Assembly: GCF_016908775.1 (NCBI RefSeq)
Contig: NZ_JAFBEP010000005.1
Location: forward strand, 1-64,000
DNA: 64,000 bases
Direction of reading: 5' to 3'
DNA from: Defluviitalea raffinosedens
GTDB taxonomy: Bacteria; Bacillota; Clostridia; Lachnospirales; Defluviitaleaceae
The notes below the pieces were generated by a model, which did no database searches, had not been told where the DNA came from, and was given only the letters and a program-made list of their open reading frames with translations. A program made the position numbers and the translations under genes. Shown in pieces: positions 37,194 through 47,825 of the stretch (its first letter is position 1; each line of letters opens with the position of its first letter).

Positions 37194-37838
37194 TCATTCT
37201 TGAAGTATCAACTTAATAAAGTCAATACTGTAGGACAGCCTCTTTGAATTTCTTATTATTCCTATGACCTTATTCTCGGTGTTTTCTCCGAGTTGTTCAA
37301 GTGCTTCCAAATCTTTAGCCCAAATCCCATATATATGCTCGCTGGAATCATCATCTGTTTTGGATTTTACAGCTCTTGTCTCGATTTTATCTAAAACATC
37401 GGACAGCTCAGGCAATTGGTCCAGAGGATGATAATATCCCTTTGCAGCTTGTGCTAAGAATAATTCTTCATCCAGACATACCACATCCAGGTCCCCCGCC
37501 GCCAATAACACTGCAAATTTCTGAGTATGGGCAGCGGAAATTTGATCTTCATTTTCTAAACGAATAGGGTAATAATCCACCCTTACCTTTTGCTCAGTGT
37601 CAGGGGCTGCTATTTTACTGGTAATCTCTTCTTCCCAAGCTGTGATCTGGTCATAATTCTGAGGGTTGCCTTGAATGGAAATTGTAAGCAAAGGCGTGTT
37701 TTTATCTTTTTGAGAAATAGTCACAATCAAATTCGTCATAAAAACTAGCATCATCACAGCCGCAAGCATATGCCATTTATAATAGTAAAAAATATGTTCC
37801 ACCCTTTTTTTAAATGTCAAGTCCTTAAATGTCTGCAT
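37194..37838 (-). CDS. Membrane-anchored protein of unknown function
   Basis: 214 residues when started at the ATG at 37836-37838, which has GGAGG 7 nt upstream. A cationic N-terminus (LTFKKRVEHIFYYYKWH) leads into one membrane helix at about residues 27-45, followed by a domain of roughly 165 residues predicted outside. That domain has alternating strands and helices with a stretch (FAVLLAAGDLDVVCLDEELF, GYYHPLDQLPELSDVLDKIE) resembling the middle of extracellular solute-binding proteins. It contains no cysteines of note and no catalytic motif that I recognise. It is the first gene of a run leading into HRDC, purK and purE. A membrane-tethered binding domain is the most that can be said. Confidence 0.7.
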   Translation of the reverse strand: MQTFKDLTFKKRVEHIFYYYKWHMLAAVMMLVFMTNLIVTISQKDKNTPLLTISIQGNPQNYDQITAWEEEITSKIAAPDTEQKVRVDYYPIRLENEDQISAAHTQKFAVLLAAGDLDVVCLDEELFLAQAAKGYYHPLDQLPELSDVLDKIETRAVKSKTDDDSSEHIYGIWAKDLEALEQLGENTENKVIGIIRNSKRLSYSIDFIKLILQE

Positions 37839-37956
37839 ATTTCTACCTCCATAAATGTAAATCTTCACTGCTTATAGGCATTGTATCATAAAATAAATAT
37901 ATCACAAATATTGAAATATTTCTCCAAAAAGTTTGTATTTCTCCATTTTTTTTATA

Positions 37957-37985
37957 TTGACTATAGAGATGTTTTTTTCTATAAT
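37957..37985 (+). promoter_or_regulatory. Promoter of the agmatine pathway genes
   Basis: TTGACT (37957-37962), a 17-bp spacer and a perfect TATAAT (37980-37985). A leader of roughly 105 nt follows. Confidence 0.8.
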
Positions 37986-38032
37986 GAATCCATCTTGTCA
38001 GTATGATACGGTGTTTTAAATTGAATTAACAT

Positions 38033-38060
38033 AAGTCTATTGCTCTTAAGCGATAGACTT
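38033..38060 (+). promoter_or_regulatory. Leader hairpin upstream of aguA
   Basis: AAGTCTATTGCT (38033-38044) pairs with AGCGATAGACTT (38049-38060) through 12 pairs including one G-U, loop CTTA, followed by the pyrimidine-rich CTTCTTT. It lies in the leader between promoter and Shine-Dalgarno and may act as an attenuator; no antiterminator or ligand fold was recognised. Confidence 0.5.
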
Positions 38061-38098
38061 CTTCTTTGCCATTTTTCCAGTTGAAGGGAGTCTTTGGA

Positions 38099-39154
38099 AT
38101 GAGTAAAATACCTAAATCATGTCATTATACGATGCCGCCAGAATGGAATCCCCACGCCTGTACTTTTTTAGAATGGCCGGCAAGGAAAGAAATCTGGCAC
38201 GAACATCTCACAGAAACCTATAAAGCTTATGGAGATGTTGCCAGAGCGATAGCAAAATTCGAACCTGTCGTTATGATTGTAAATAAAGATACGATCTTTC
38301 AGGCATCCCATTACTGCGGTCCTGAAGTGCAATTACTGGAAATCCCCCATGATGATTCCTGGATGCGGGATAACGGTCCTACCTTTCTGATAAACCAAAA
38401 AGGAGAACTATCCGGTATCAACTGGAAATTTAATGCCTGGGGTGAAAAATACTATCCTTTTGAAAATGATAATCAGGTTGCTTTCCGTCTTTTAAAAAAA
38501 TTAAACATTCCCTGCTTTGATGCACCTATTATTTTAGAAGGAGGCTCCATTCATGTAGATGGGGAAGGAACGCTCCTTACGACTGAAGAATGTCTTTTAA
38601 ACCCCAACAGAAATCCCCATCTGTCAAAAGAAGATATAGAATCTGTTTTAATGAATTATCTCAACGTAGAAAAAATCATCTGGTTAAAAAAAGGATTATA
38701 TGGTGATGAAACGGACGGTCATGTAGATAATATTGCTTGTTTTGCAAAGCCGGGAACCATACTCATTCAAACCTGCAAGGACCCATCAGATCCTAATTAC
38801 GATATTTCAAAAGAGAATATAGAAATTCTGAAACATTCAACGGATGCAAAAGGACGCTCCTTCGAAATCATTGAAATTGAACAGCCTCCTGCAATGTATG
38901 AAGAAGGCCAACGACTGTCTCTTAGTTATATTAACTTTTACTTTACCAACGGCGGAATTGTGGTTCCTGTATTTGGAGGTATTTGTCAGGAAGCTGATGA
39001 AAATGCCCTAAATATCCTGCAGGGTATATTTCCTGACAGAAAAATCGTTCCTGTTAATGGACTTCCCATTGTCCGAGGTGGAGGCAATATTCACTGTATC
39101 ACTCAGCAAATGCCCGCAGGGAATCCTTATATGATGATGAAAGAGGTGATTTGA
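38099..39154 (+). CDS. aguA: Agmatine deiminase
   Basis: 351 residues of the guanidino-group-modifying (PPAD-type) family: MPPEWNPHACTFLEWPARKE at the start, DDSWMRDNGPTFLI, LEGGSIHVDGEGTLLTTEEC, GDETDGHVDNIACF with the catalytic His, and RGGGNIHCITQQMPAG with the catalytic Cys near the C-terminus. It hydrolyses agmatine to N-carbamoylputrescine. The ATG at 38099 has AAGGGAG 8 nt upstream, so the 11-residue longer frame is rejected. Its stop overlaps the aguB start. No arginine decarboxylase gene is seen nearby. Confidence 0.97.
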   Translation: MSKIPKSCHYTMPPEWNPHACTFLEWPARKEIWHEHLTETYKAYGDVARAIAKFEPVVMIVNKDTIFQASHYCGPEVQLLEIPHDDSWMRDNGPTFLINQKGELSGINWKFNAWGEKYYPFENDNQVAFRLLKKLNIPCFDAPIILEGGSIHVDGEGTLLTTEECLLNPNRNPHLSKEDIESVLMNYLNVEKIIWLKKGLYGDETDGHVDNIACFAKPGTILIQTCKDPSDPNYDISKENIEILKHSTDAKGRSFEIIEIEQPPAMYEEGQRLSLSYINFYFTNGGIVVPVFGGICQEADENALNILQGIFPDRKIVPVNGLPIVRGGGNIHCITQQMPAGNPYMMMKEVI

Positions 39155-40026
39155 TGCGAAAAGTAACCGTTGCCGCAACGCAAATGCAATGCAGTAAAAA
39201 TATAGATGAAAATATCAAAAATGCAGAAAAACTGGTAAGAAATGCAGCATCACAGGGCGCAAATATCATTCTTCTTCAGGAATTGTTTGAAACTCTGTAC
39301 TTTTGCCAGGAAGAAAAACCTGAATACTTTGCTTTGGCCTCAGAACTCTCTGCCAACAAAGCAGTTGCCCATTTTTCATCCATTGCAAAAGAATTAAATG
39401 TAGTGCTTCCAATCAGCTTTTTTGAAAAGAAAAATAATGCACATTATAACTCAGTGGCAGTGATTGACGCTGACGGAAAAATACTTGGAACCTACAGAAA
39501 AACCCATATCCCTGATGGACCGGGCTATGAAGAAAAATTCTATTTTACTCCGGGAGATACAGGATTTAAAGTTTGGAATACGAAGTTTGGCACCATAGGT
39601 GTCGGAATCTGCTGGGATCAATGGTTCCCTGAAACTGCTCGCTGCATGGCCCTGATGGGGGCTGAAATTCTATTTTACCCTACAGCCATCGGTTCTGAGC
39701 CAAAGAATCCGCAATATGACTCCAAGAATCACTGGCAACTTACCATGCAAGGCCATTCTGCTGCCAATATGATGCCTGTGGTGGCATCCAACAGAATTGG
39801 AACGGAGACCTTCCAAGACTCCAGTATTACTTTCTATGGTTCTTCTTTTATTACCAATGGTTTTGGAGAAAAAATTGCTGAAGCAGACCGTTCTACTGAA
39901 ACCATACTTACGGCTGAATTTGATTTGGATGAATTAAGAAATCAAAGAATTGCATGGGGTGTATTCAGAGACAGAAGACCAGAAATGTATAAAACCCTCT
40001 TAACCAGCGACGGTGCCTCTAATTAG
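39154..40026 (+). CDS. aguB: N-carbamoylputrescine amidase
   Basis: 290 residues of the nitrilase superfamily with the Glu-Lys-Cys triad visible (LLQELFETLYF, YRKTHIPDGPGYEEKFYF, GVGICWDQWFPETARC). It converts N-carbamoylputrescine to putrescine, ammonia and CO2, completing the pathway begun by AguA. The ATG at 39154 overlaps the aguA stop (TGATG) and has AGAGGTG upstream. The last codons form one arm of a terminator hairpin shared with the convergent gene. Confidence 0.97.
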   Translation: MRKVTVAATQMQCSKNIDENIKNAEKLVRNAASQGANIILLQELFETLYFCQEEKPEYFALASELSANKAVAHFSSIAKELNVVLPISFFEKKNNAHYNSVAVIDADGKILGTYRKTHIPDGPGYEEKFYFTPGDTGFKVWNTKFGTIGVGICWDQWFPETARCMALMGAEILFYPTAIGSEPKNPQYDSKNHWQLTMQGHSAANMMPVVASNRIGTETFQDSSITFYGSSFITNGFGEKIAEADRSTETILTAEFDLDELRNQRIAWGVFRDRRPEMYKTLLTSDGASN

Positions 40027-40043
40027 CAGGCACCGTCTTTTTT
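40009..40043 (+). terminator. Terminator embedded in the overlapping 3' ends of aguB and the YwaF-like gene
   Basis: GACGGTGCCT (40009-40018) pairs with AGGCACCGTC (40028-40037), followed by six T. The hairpin lies inside the final codons of both convergent genes, whose coding regions overlap by 4 nt. Confidence 0.9.
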
Positions 40044-40736
40044 AAATGGAAGATAAGCTAATATAAAACCGACCAAAGCTACTCCTTCCAGAGAAAGGAT
40101 ATACCAGGGCCAGGGACCTAAATAATCCATAATTGAAAATGCTACGGGTTTTTGGCGAAGAAAAAGATAGTTCCCTCCTGTAATGATGTTTATAAAAGCA
40201 ACAAAAAACATATACATATTCGTTATAAGCATTACTCTTCCGACAGAACTTCTCTGAGGCCTGTATCCATTGACAAAGGTCATAAACAAAACAGCAATAA
40301 CAACCAGTCCATGGGTAATAAAAAAGTGATAAAACATAAAATGAGAAGGGTTATATCCATTCAAATCAGGAGTAATGATTGCCGACAACACGCCGATTGA
40401 CCAAAAATATAATACCTCATAGATTCGTTTGGATCCTGTAAATAATAGCACAATACACAGAAGTACTGCCGCTTCACATAGATTAAGGGGAAGGGATACA
40501 GCAAAAGACCACAATCCGTTTACATGATACCAAAGATACAGAAGACTTTGCTGGATCAATAAAGCCACTCCCATTGCATATCTCATCCATTGATTGATTC
40601 GGCCTTCCCTTAATCTTTCTCTGAACTGATATATCATAAAAGAAAGAAAGACTATAACAAAAATAGTAGTTAGATGTGCATATGAAAATGCATGAAAAGC
40701 ATTTCCTTTATAGTGTATTCCAAAAAAGTCTTTCAT
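40023..40736 (-). CDS. YwaF/TIGR02206-type integral membrane protein
   Basis: 237 residues with about six or seven membrane helices (YAHLTTIFVIVFLSFMIYQF, ALLIQQSLLYLWYHVNGLW, LCEAAVLLCIVLLFTGSKR, FYHFFITHGLVVIAVLFMTF). A conserved pattern of polar residues (LPLNLCEA, GGNYLFLR) points to the TIGR02206/YwaF family of unknown function. The ATG at 40734-40736 is preferred because AAGGAAG lies upstream. It is alone in its orientation and converges with aguB. The role is unknown. Confidence 0.82.
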   Translation of the reverse strand: MKDFFGIHYKGNAFHAFSYAHLTTIFVIVFLSFMIYQFRERLREGRINQWMRYAMGVALLIQQSLLYLWYHVNGLWSFAVSLPLNLCEAAVLLCIVLLFTGSKRIYEVLYFWSIGVLSAIITPDLNGYNPSHFMFYHFFITHGLVVIAVLFMTFVNGYRPQRSSVGRVMLITNMYMFFVAFINIITGGNYLFLRQKPVAFSIMDYLGPWPWYILSLEGVALVGFILAYLPFKKDGAC

Positions 40737-40778
40737 GCTGCTTCCTTCTTTTTGCACTCGTTATTATTACTATATGCA

Positions 40779-40813
40779 TAAAAAACCTCTTTATACGTTG
40801 ATAAAGAGGTTTC
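40779..40813 (-). terminator. Terminator of the diguanylate cyclase gene
   Basis: On the minus strand an 11-bp stem AACCTCTTTAT / ATAAAGAGGTT is followed by TTTTATG, just after the GGDEF gene. Confidence 0.8.
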
Positions 40814-40817
40814 TTTA

Positions 40818-42215
40818 CTATGCATCTTTTAGCATGGGACTATAGAACTGATAATTATTTTTCCCTTTTTTCTTTGCAAGATACATGGCATCATCTGCTT
40901 TTTTAATCAATGTTTCGATATCATTACCATGATTAGGATAAATGCTGATGCCTATACTTGGGGTTACTGAAAGGGCGTGCCCCTGAAGCTCAAATGGTTC
41001 TTTGAATGCATCTACGATTCTTTGTGCCAGTCGGTTCACTTCATCATTTTTAATATTGTTTAAAAGTATAATAAATTCATCTCCTCCAATACGACACAGA
41101 AAATCCGTTTTTCTTAAAGCAGCCTTTAATCTTTTTGCCGTTTCTTTTAAGAGCAAATCTCCGATATCATGACCTAAAGAATCATTAATTGATTTAAATT
41201 GATCTAAATCAATAAATAAAATGGCCAGCTTCTTCTTTTCATTCTTTGCTTCGGATAGTGTTTTCATAAAGTAATCATTGAATTGAACTCTATTGGGAAG
41301 CTCTGTTAAGATATCATGGTAAGCCATGTATTTTATCTCTTCTTCCATACATCTTCTTTCCGTTACGTCAATCACAACACCATTAATTCGTACAACTTTT
41401 CTATTACTGTCCAAAACAGGTATCGCTCTGATATGAAGCCATTTTTCCTTTTTTAATTTAGTCGTAATACGAATATCGAATACCTTGGATTCTCCCTTAT
41501 AAAGCTCTTTAAAATGATCTGCTACGGCTTCTAAATCTTGAGGATAGACTAATTCCTTCCATAAACTAAGATCATTTTCAAAGTCCGATGGGCTGTATTC
41601 CGTAAGCTGTGTGATCCCCTCTGAGAAAGATATTTTCTTTTTTCTTATATCAAAACTTAAAGTAATAATATCAACGCTGTCCAATATATTTTTTAACTGC
41701 TGATCTCTTTCCCTTTCCTTCATCCATAAATCTCTCGTAAATTTTGTATAAAACAGAAAATACACTGTCATAAAAGCACCAAAAAGCACGAGATAGATCA
41801 TATCTGAATGCTGAAAATTACTTAGAAGTTCTTTGCCATGGAATGCAAAGGAATAAAGCGTAATACTTGCTGAATACCCCCCAGCCAGTACAATAACTCG
41901 GTACTGTTGGTATAACGAGCTAAGAATAAGCGTAAGCCAGACAAAAATAACATTTACCAAATGAGGGCGCAGTTCCATCAGCGATAAAAAGTATACAAAC
42001 ATAATAGTGACAAGAAGGTACATGGTTAAAATCACATGCCTCTTCCTGTATACGAAAACGGTTGCAAGAGTGCATAAAGCAAAACCAATAATATAATATG
42101 ACATATATTGCCCCAGATGAATGGTCGCCATAATAATTGTACATAGATAAAATGCCCAGAGTAATTTGACAATCAACTTATTCCTGGCATGCGTAAGGGC
42201 CTCCCAATAATTCAT
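40818..42215 (-). CDS. Membrane PAS-GGDEF diguanylate cyclase
   Basis: 465 residues. About six membrane helices fill residues 15-170, then a PAS domain (SFDIRKKKISFSEGITQLTE, VVRINGVVIDVTERR) and a GGDEF domain with an intact CRIGGDEFIILL active site. An RKTD inhibitory I-site lies five residues earlier. It should make c-di-GMP from GTP with product feedback. No EAL or HD-GYP partner is nearby. Putting a c-di-GMP enzyme in a window rich in chemoreceptors fits control of motility versus attachment, but no direct link is visible. Signal unknown. Confidence 0.95.
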   Translation of the reverse strand: MNYWEALTHARNKLIVKLLWAFYLCTIIMATIHLGQYMSYYIIGFALCTLATVFVYRKRHVILTMYLLVTIMFVYFLSLMELRPHLVNVIFVWLTLILSSLYQQYRVIVLAGGYSASITLYSFAFHGKELLSNFQHSDMIYLVLFGAFMTVYFLFYTKFTRDLWMKERERDQQLKNILDSVDIITLSFDIRKKKISFSEGITQLTEYSPSDFENDLSLWKELVYPQDLEAVADHFKELYKGESKVFDIRITTKLKKEKWLHIRAIPVLDSNRKVVRINGVVIDVTERRCMEEEIKYMAYHDILTELPNRVQFNDYFMKTLSEAKNEKKKLAILFIDLDQFKSINDSLGHDIGDLLLKETAKRLKAALRKTDFLCRIGGDEFIILLNNIKNDEVNRLAQRIVDAFKEPFELQGHALSVTPSIGISIYPNHGNDIETLIKKADDAMYLAKKKGKNNYQFYSPMLKDA

Positions 42216-42319
42216 AATGATGACCTGCCTCCAACCAACAATAAATTATACTGATTTAATTATAACTATAATTGATTTTGAGGCAAAATGGAAGAGTATT
42301 ACTAAAATTTCATTTATTT

Positions 42320-42907
42320 TTATTTTGCGTTTATATTACGACTTCCAGGCTTTACAAGAGGCAGCTTTCCTTCTTTGCAAAGAGGGCATTCTTCAGCTTC
42401 ATAGGATATAATATCCGCAGTTAATGCAGCGCGAAGTTTGGCACCAAAATCAACACTCCCGTTGCTTCTGTCCACTAATACAGCAACCCCTGCTACTTCT
42501 CCTCCTTGTTCTTTTACGATATCGATTACTTCAAACACGGATCCTCCTGTGGTAACAACATCTTCTGCCACCAACACTCTGGCTCCTTTAGGAATACTAA
42601 AGCCTCTTCTTAGAACCATTTTTCCATTTTCCCGTTCTGCAAACAGATTTTTAGCATTTAACTGCCTTGCCAGCTCATAAGCTATGATAATACCACCCAT
42701 GGCAGGTCCCACAACAATATCAATAGCATCTTCTTTAAATTCTTCCGCCAAACCCTTAGCTATTTCCTCTGCATAGTTTGGGTACTGCAAAATCTTTGCG
42801 CACTGCATATATTGGTTGCTGTGCCTTCCTGAGGTCAAAAGAAAATGTCCTTCAAGAAGTACTCCTGTTTCTCTTAATATCTCCAATACTCTGTCTTTAT
42901 TTAACAT
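42320..42907 (-). CDS. pyrE: Orotate phosphoribosyltransferase
   Basis: 195 residues of a type I phosphoribosyltransferase (HFLLTSGRHSNQYMQC, DIVVGPAMGGIIIAYELA, RVLVAEDVVTTGGSVFEVID). It makes OMP from orotate and PRPP. The C-terminal extension ECPLCKEGKLPLVKPGSR carries a CxxC pair typical of clostridial forms. The ATG at 42905-42907 fits AGGAGG at 7 nt. It is the last gene of the pyr operon; no clear terminator follows. Confidence 0.98.
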   Translation of the reverse strand: MLNKDRVLEILRETGVLLEGHFLLTSGRHSNQYMQCAKILQYPNYAEEIAKGLAEEFKEDAIDIVVGPAMGGIIIAYELARQLNAKNLFAERENGKMVLRRGFSIPKGARVLVAEDVVTTGGSVFEVIDIVKEQGGEVAGVAVLVDRSNGSVDFGAKLRAALTADIISYEAEECPLCKEGKLPLVKPGSRNINAK

Positions 42908-42936
42908 CTTCATTCCTCCTGTTTTAGATAACTGGT

Positions 42937-43851
42937 TTATATGACCCCTCTTATTTCATTAAGGGATTTTATTCCGTTGCTGATCATATATTCCTTGATC
43001 CCATCCAGTACATCCATGGTTGCCTTTGGGTTTCTGAAATTGGCCGTTCCTACAGCTATGGCCGTTGCACCAGCCAGAATAAATTCTATGGCATCCTCTC
43101 CTGTAGAAATGCCTCCCATACCAATAATAGGAACCGATACAGCTTTAGCTGCCTGGTACACCATTCTAAGCGCAACTGGTTTGATGGCCGGACCTGAAAA
43201 GCCCCCTACTACATTGGCAAGGATCGGCTTCCTTTTATGAATATCAATTGCCATTCCAAGAAGGGTATTGATCAGAGACAGTCCATCAGCTCCTCCCTCT
43301 ATTGCAGCTTTTGCGATTTCTGTTATATCTGTTACATTGGGGCTTAACTTTACAATGACCGGGTGTTTGGAGTGGCGTTTTACTTCCTTTGTGACTTCTC
43401 TGGCCATGTGAGGATCCGTTCCAAAGGCTACACCCCCTTCTTTAACATTAGGACAGGAAATATTAAGCTCTATTAAATCGATATCTGCATGGGAGAGTTT
43501 TTCAGCCACATCACAATATTCCTCTATGGTCTTTCCTGCAATGTTTACAATGATTTTCGTATCGTACTCCCTAAGGAAGGGAATATCGTTTTTGATAAAC
43601 TCTTCAACTCCGGGGTTTTGCAGGCCCACACTGTTTAACATACCGCCATAGGTTTCTGCAATTCTGGGCGCAGGGTTCCCTTTCCAGGGAGCACTTGAAA
43701 CGCCTTTTACTGTAACAGCCCCCAACTTGTTTAAATCAATGAACTCCGAAAACTCCCTTCCGGAACCAAAAGTTCCGGAAGCAACGGTTACAGGATTCTT
43801 TAAAACTACTCCACCTATTTCAACCTTAAGATCCAAAGTTTTTTCATTCAT
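42937..43851 (-). CDS. pyrD: Dihydroorotate dehydrogenase B, catalytic subunit
   Basis: 304 residues of class 1B ([45 protein letters not shown] with the catalytic Cys, [27 protein letters not shown]). FMN-dependent, it works with PyrK to pass electrons to NAD+. It overlaps the end of pyrK by 8 nt. Confidence 0.98.
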   Translation of the reverse strand: MNEKTLDLKVEIGGVVLKNPVTVASGTFGSGREFSEFIDLNKLGAVTVKGVSSAPWKGNPAPRIAETYGGMLNSVGLQNPGVEEFIKNDIPFLREYDTKIIVNIAGKTIEEYCDVAEKLSHADIDLIELNISCPNVKEGGVAFGTDPHMAREVTKEVKRHSKHPVIVKLSPNVTDITEIAKAAIEGGADGLSLINTLLGMAIDIHKRKPILANVVGGFSGPAIKPVALRMVYQAAKAVSVPIIGMGGISTGEDAIEFILAGATAIAVGTANFRNPKATMDVLDGIKEYMISNGIKSLNEIRGVI

Positions 43852-44617
43852 CCCATATCACCTCAGTGTGCCAAAATACAGGGCCGTCTTTGCATACTTT
43901 TCTGTGCTGCCAATCTTTATCCTCTTTTTTCTTAGTTTTACATACACATCCTACACAAGCCCCGATCCCACAAGCCATTCTTTCTTCTAAAGAAACCTGC
44001 ATGGGTATATCATTGGAAGCAGCCCATTCGGATACGGCCTTTAGCATAAGTTTGGGTCCGCAGGCATAAATGATGTCTCCATTGGCATTTTCCTTTTTCA
44101 TGAGCTCCAGGACATTTCCTTTAAAATCTACGCTGCCATCTTCAGTGGCTATATGAACCCTGGCCCCAAGACTTTCGAAGTCTTCAACAAGTATTGGATA
44201 ACTTCTGAAACCGAGATAAACATCGATTTCTCCTTTTAAGTGCTTTACCAGCTCAAGAAGCGGAGGGGTTCCGACCCCTCCCCCTACAACGATATGTTTT
44301 TTCTTGTTTTCATCGATCATAAATCCATTCCCTAAAGGTCCCAGAACTTCAACCGTATCTCCTTCTTCTAACTGGCTAAATTCCCCGGTGCCTTTTCCTA
44401 CAACGGCATATATCAGATTAATTGTACCCTCTTCTTTATTGATTTCACATATACTGATCGGCCTTGGAAGAAGCCTTGCTTCTCCTTTGCAATATAAGTT
44501 GACAAATTGACCTGGCTTTGCAAGCTTTGCAATATCTTCTGCCTGCAAAGTCATACTGTACATCCCTGGAGCAATCATTCGGTTTTCCTGTATCATCGCA
44601 TGTTTAATTTCTTTCAT
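43844..44617 (-). CDS. pyrK: Dihydroorotate dehydrogenase B, electron transfer subunit
   Basis: 257 residues of the ferredoxin-reductase family: FAD-binding [15 protein letters not shown]-binding [18 protein letters not shown], and a [2Fe-2S] site in [13 protein letters not shown] with a fourth cysteine in KVCKDGPVF. The start at 44615-44617 follows GGGAGG at 6 nt and lies inside the end of carB. Confidence 0.97.
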   Translation of the reverse strand: MKEIKHAMIQENRMIAPGMYSMTLQAEDIAKLAKPGQFVNLYCKGEARLLPRPISICEINKEEGTINLIYAVVGKGTGEFSQLEEGDTVEVLGPLGNGFMIDENKKKHIVVGGGVGTPPLLELVKHLKGEIDVYLGFRSYPILVEDFESLGARVHIATEDGSVDFKGNVLELMKKENANGDIIYACGPKLMLKAVSEWAASNDIPMQVSLEERMACGIGACVGCVCKTKKKEDKDWQHRKVCKDGPVFWHTEVIWDE

Positions 44618-47600
44618 GACTTCCTCCCAAATCATATACGCCTATCCCGGCTAAATCTAAGTCCGCATCCAAAACCTTTAACATGGCCTTCACCGTATCC
44701 AAAGAAGTAAATATATTCACTGAAGATTCTATGGCTGCTCTTCTTATTCTAAATCCGTCTCTTTTGGAATCATTGCCCTTAGTCGGCGTATTAATAACGA
44801 TGTCAATCATCCCGCTTCGGATGCTGTCCAATATATTTGGAACTCCTTCGCTGATTTTTTTAACTTCGGTTACAGATATACCTTCTTTTTCTAAGAGTTT
44901 TGCCGTTCCTTCCGTGGCGATAAAACGATAACCTTTTTCTTTAAACGCTTTTGCGATAGGTACAAATTCCTTCTGGTCGTAAGGTTTGATGGTGGCAAGT
45001 ATTGTACCGTTTTTCTTTGGAACATTGATGCCCGCCGCAATAAATCCTTTATACAAAGCTTCATCTAAAGTTCTTCCAACGCCCAGGACTTCTCCTGTAG
45101 AACGCATCTCAGGTCCTAAACTTACTTCTACCATAGGAAGCTTTTCTGTGGAGAAAACAGGTACCTTCACTGCAATCAGTTCGGCTTCCTTATATAGATC
45201 CACTCCATAACCCAAATCTTTTAAACGCTCTCCCAGCATTACTCGTGTCGCCAGTTCTATTACCGGTACGCCAGTGACCTTGCTGATATAAGGAACCGTA
45301 CGACTGGATCTGGGGTTCACTTCAATAATGTACAATTCATTTTCAAATTCTATAAACTGAATATTTACCATTCCTATAACATCAAGAGCAAGCGCCACAC
45401 GTTTCGTATAATCCAGTATTTTTTCTTTCATTTCCTGAGAGATATTTTGGCTTGGATACATGGTAATACTGTCTCCCGAATGAACTCCGGCTCTTTCCAG
45501 ATGTTCCATAATGCCAGGGATTAAGATGTCTTCTCCGTCACAAATAGCATCTACTTCTATTTCCCGGCCTGTTAAGTATCTGTCGATCAATACCGGGTTT
45601 TTAGAATCTCTTTCGAAGGCATTGCCCAAATATTGCTTGAGTTCATCTTCATAATAAGTAATTTCCATGCCCTGTCCCCCCAGGACATAAGAAGGGCGAA
45701 CCAGTACAGGATATCCCAGTTCTTTAGCCTCTTTTAGTCCTTCTTCAAGGCTCCAGACAGCTTTTCCCTTAGGACGTCTGATGTCTAGTCTTTCTAAAAG
45801 TGCATCGAATTTTTCCCTGTCTTCTGCCGCATCGATTTGTTCAGGTTTGGTACCGTAGATTGGAATATTCATTTCTCTGAAGAACTTTGCAAGCTTAATA
45901 GCTGTTTGACCTCCAAACTGAAGGATCACTCCATCCGGATTTTCTTTTTCTACAATGTTTAGAACATCTTCTTCTGTCAGGGGTTCAAAGTATAGTTTGT
46001 CAGATATGTTAAAGTCCGTACTGACCGTTTCTGGATTATTGTTGACTATAACGGTTTCAATTCCTGCCTTTTTAAGGGCTAATACACTGTGGACAGAACA
46101 ATAATCAAATTCTATTCCCTGGCCGATTCTAATGGGGCCTGAGCCAATTACCATAACCTTTTTGTTGTCGGATACTTCCACTTCATCGTATTCATCATAG
46201 GTGGAATAGTAGTAAGGAGATTCCGCCTCAAATTCTCCTCCACAGGTATCTACCATTTTATAGACAGGCTTTATATTCCATTTCATTCTTAAACCATAGA
46301 CATCCTGAGGACTGATTTTTAAGAAGTCTGCAATACCCTTATCTGAAAATCCTTTTTTCTTTAACATATAGAGGTATTCTTTGGATAAATCTTCTACGTT
46401 CATTTGCTTTAGGGACTCTTCCTGTTCTACAATCCACCTGATTTTTTCCACAAAGAAAGGATCTATGCCTGTGATTTTACACACTTTTTCCACACGATAG
46501 CTTCTTCGAAGCATTTCAGCCAAGTCAAAGATTCTCTCATCATCGGGGACTTGCACTTTTTTCTTTAGTTCTTCCAGAGTTCTTTGGGAAGAAGATTTTC
46601 TTTCTAAAGAATATTGACCAATCTCAAGGGATCGGATCCCTTTAAGCAGGGCTGCTTCAAAGTTATTGCCTATGGCCATTACTTCTCCAGTTGCCATCAT
46701 CTTGGTTCCAAGGGAACGCTTTGCTCCGTGGAATTTATCAAAAGGCCATTTTGGTATTTTAACCACCACATAGTCTAGTGTAGGCTCAAAACAAGCATAG
46801 GTTTTACCTGTTACCGCATTTTTGATTTCATCCAGTCCATAGCCTAAGGCAATTTTTGCTGCTACCTTGGCAATCGGATAACCTGTTGCCTTAGAAGCCA
46901 GGGCTGATGAACGGCTTACTCTTGGGTTGATTTCTATAACCACATATTCAAAGCTATTGGGATTAAGGGCAAGCTGTACATTACAGCCTCCCTGAATGCC
47001 TATGGCGTTAATGATGTCTATAGATGCCGAGCGAAGCATTTGGTATTCTTTATCAGAAAGGGTCTGACTTGGGGCAACAACTATGCTGTCCCCTGTATGG
47101 ACTCCAACTGGATCGATGTTTTCCATATTACATACCGTAATGCAGTTGCCGTACCTGTCTCGCATCACTTCATATTCTATTTCCTTCCATCCCTTGATGC
47201 ACTTTTCTAAGAGCACTTGACCTACTCTGCTTAAATGAAGCCCCTGGGAGAGGATTTCTCTTAATTCTTCTTCATTCTCTGCAATTCCGCCTCCTGTTCC
47301 TCCCAGAGTGTATGCTGGCCGAACCACCACAGGATATCCGATCTTCCCAGCAAATCTTATGCCATCTTCAAGGTTGGTTACGATTTCACTTTCAACAATG
47401 GGCTGCCCTATTCGCTCCATAAGCTTCTTAAATCCTTCCCGGTCTTCTCCTTCTTTGATGGCTTCTATGGGAGTACCGATTACCCGTACATTGTATTTTT
47501 CCAGTATGCCTTTATCATAAAGTTCTACCGCCAAATTAAGTCCTGTTTGCCCGCCCATTCCTGCTAAGAGAGAATCTGGTTTTTCTTTTTTAATAATTTG

Positions 47601-47825
47601 CTCGATCACTTCTATGGTTAAAGGCTCGATATAAATTTTGTCCGCTACTTCTTGATCCGTCATGATGGTGGCAGGATTACTGTTGATTAATACCACCTCA
47701 ACGCCTTCTTCTTTTAATGCCTGGCAGGCTTGAGTACCTGAATAGTCAAACTCTGCTGCCTGCCCTATGATGATTGGCCCTGAACCGATTACCAGTACTT
47801 TTTTTATGCTGTGATCTCTTGGCAT
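44604..47825 (-). CDS. carB: Carbamoyl-phosphate synthase large subunit
   Basis: 1073 residues, two ATP-grasp halves ([40 protein letters not shown] and [39 protein letters not shown]), an oligomerisation domain and a C-terminal allosteric MGS-like domain ([36 protein letters not shown]). Makes carbamoyl phosphate for pyrimidines and arginine. AAGGAGG precedes the ATG, which overlaps the end of carA by 22 nt. Confidence 0.98.
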   Translation of the reverse strand: MPRDHSIKKVLVIGSGPIIIGQAAEFDYSGTQACQALKEEGVEVVLINSNPATIMTDQEVADKIYIEPLTIEVIEQIIKKEKPDSLLAGMGGQTGLNLAVELYDKGILEKYNVRVIGTPIEAIKEGEDREGFKKLMERIGQPIVESEIVTNLEDGIRFAGKIGYPVVVRPAYTLGGTGGGIAENEEELREILSQGLHLSRVGQVLLEKCIKGWKEIEYEVMRDRYGNCITVCNMENIDPVGVHTGDSIVVAPSQTLSDKEYQMLRSASIDIINAIGIQGGCNVQLALNPNSFEYVVIEINPRVSRSSALASKATGYPIAKVAAKIALGYGLDEIKNAVTGKTYACFEPTLDYVVVKIPKWPFDKFHGAKRSLGTKMMATGEVMAIGNNFEAALLKGIRSLEIGQYSLERKSSSQRTLEELKKKVQVPDDERIFDLAEMLRRSYRVEKVCKITGIDPFFVEKIRWIVEQEESLKQMNVEDLSKEYLYMLKKKGFSDKGIADFLKISPQDVYGLRMKWNIKPVYKMVDTCGGEFEAESPYYYSTYDEYDEVEVSDNKKVMVIGSGPIRIGQGIEFDYCSVHSVLALKKAGIETVIVNNNPETVSTDFNISDKLYFEPLTEEDVLNIVEKENPDGVILQFGGQTAIKLAKFFREMNIPIYGTKPEQIDAAEDREKFDALLERLDIRRPKGKAVWSLEEGLKEAKELGYPVLVRPSYVLGGQGMEITYYEDELKQYLGNAFERDSKNPVLIDRYLTGREIEVDAICDGEDILIPGIMEHLERAGVHSGDSITMYPSQNISQEMKEKILDYTKRVALALDVIGMVNIQFIEFENELYIIEVNPRSSRTVPYISKVTGVPVIELATRVMLGERLKDLGYGVDLYKEAELIAVKVPVFSTEKLPMVEVSLGPEMRSTGEVLGVGRTLDEALYKGFIAAGINVPKKNGTILATIKPYDQKEFVPIAKAFKEKGYRFIATEGTAKLLEKEGISVTEVKKISEGVPNILDSIRSGMIDIVINTPTKGNDSKRDGFRIRRAAIESSVNIFTSLDTVKAMLKVLDADLDLAGIGVYDLGGSHERN

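Noticed and set aside
37838-37868. Longer start (10 extra residues) for the membrane-anchored unknown protein
   Set aside because: The extra codons cover the GGAGG ribosome site that serves the ATG at 37836-37838.
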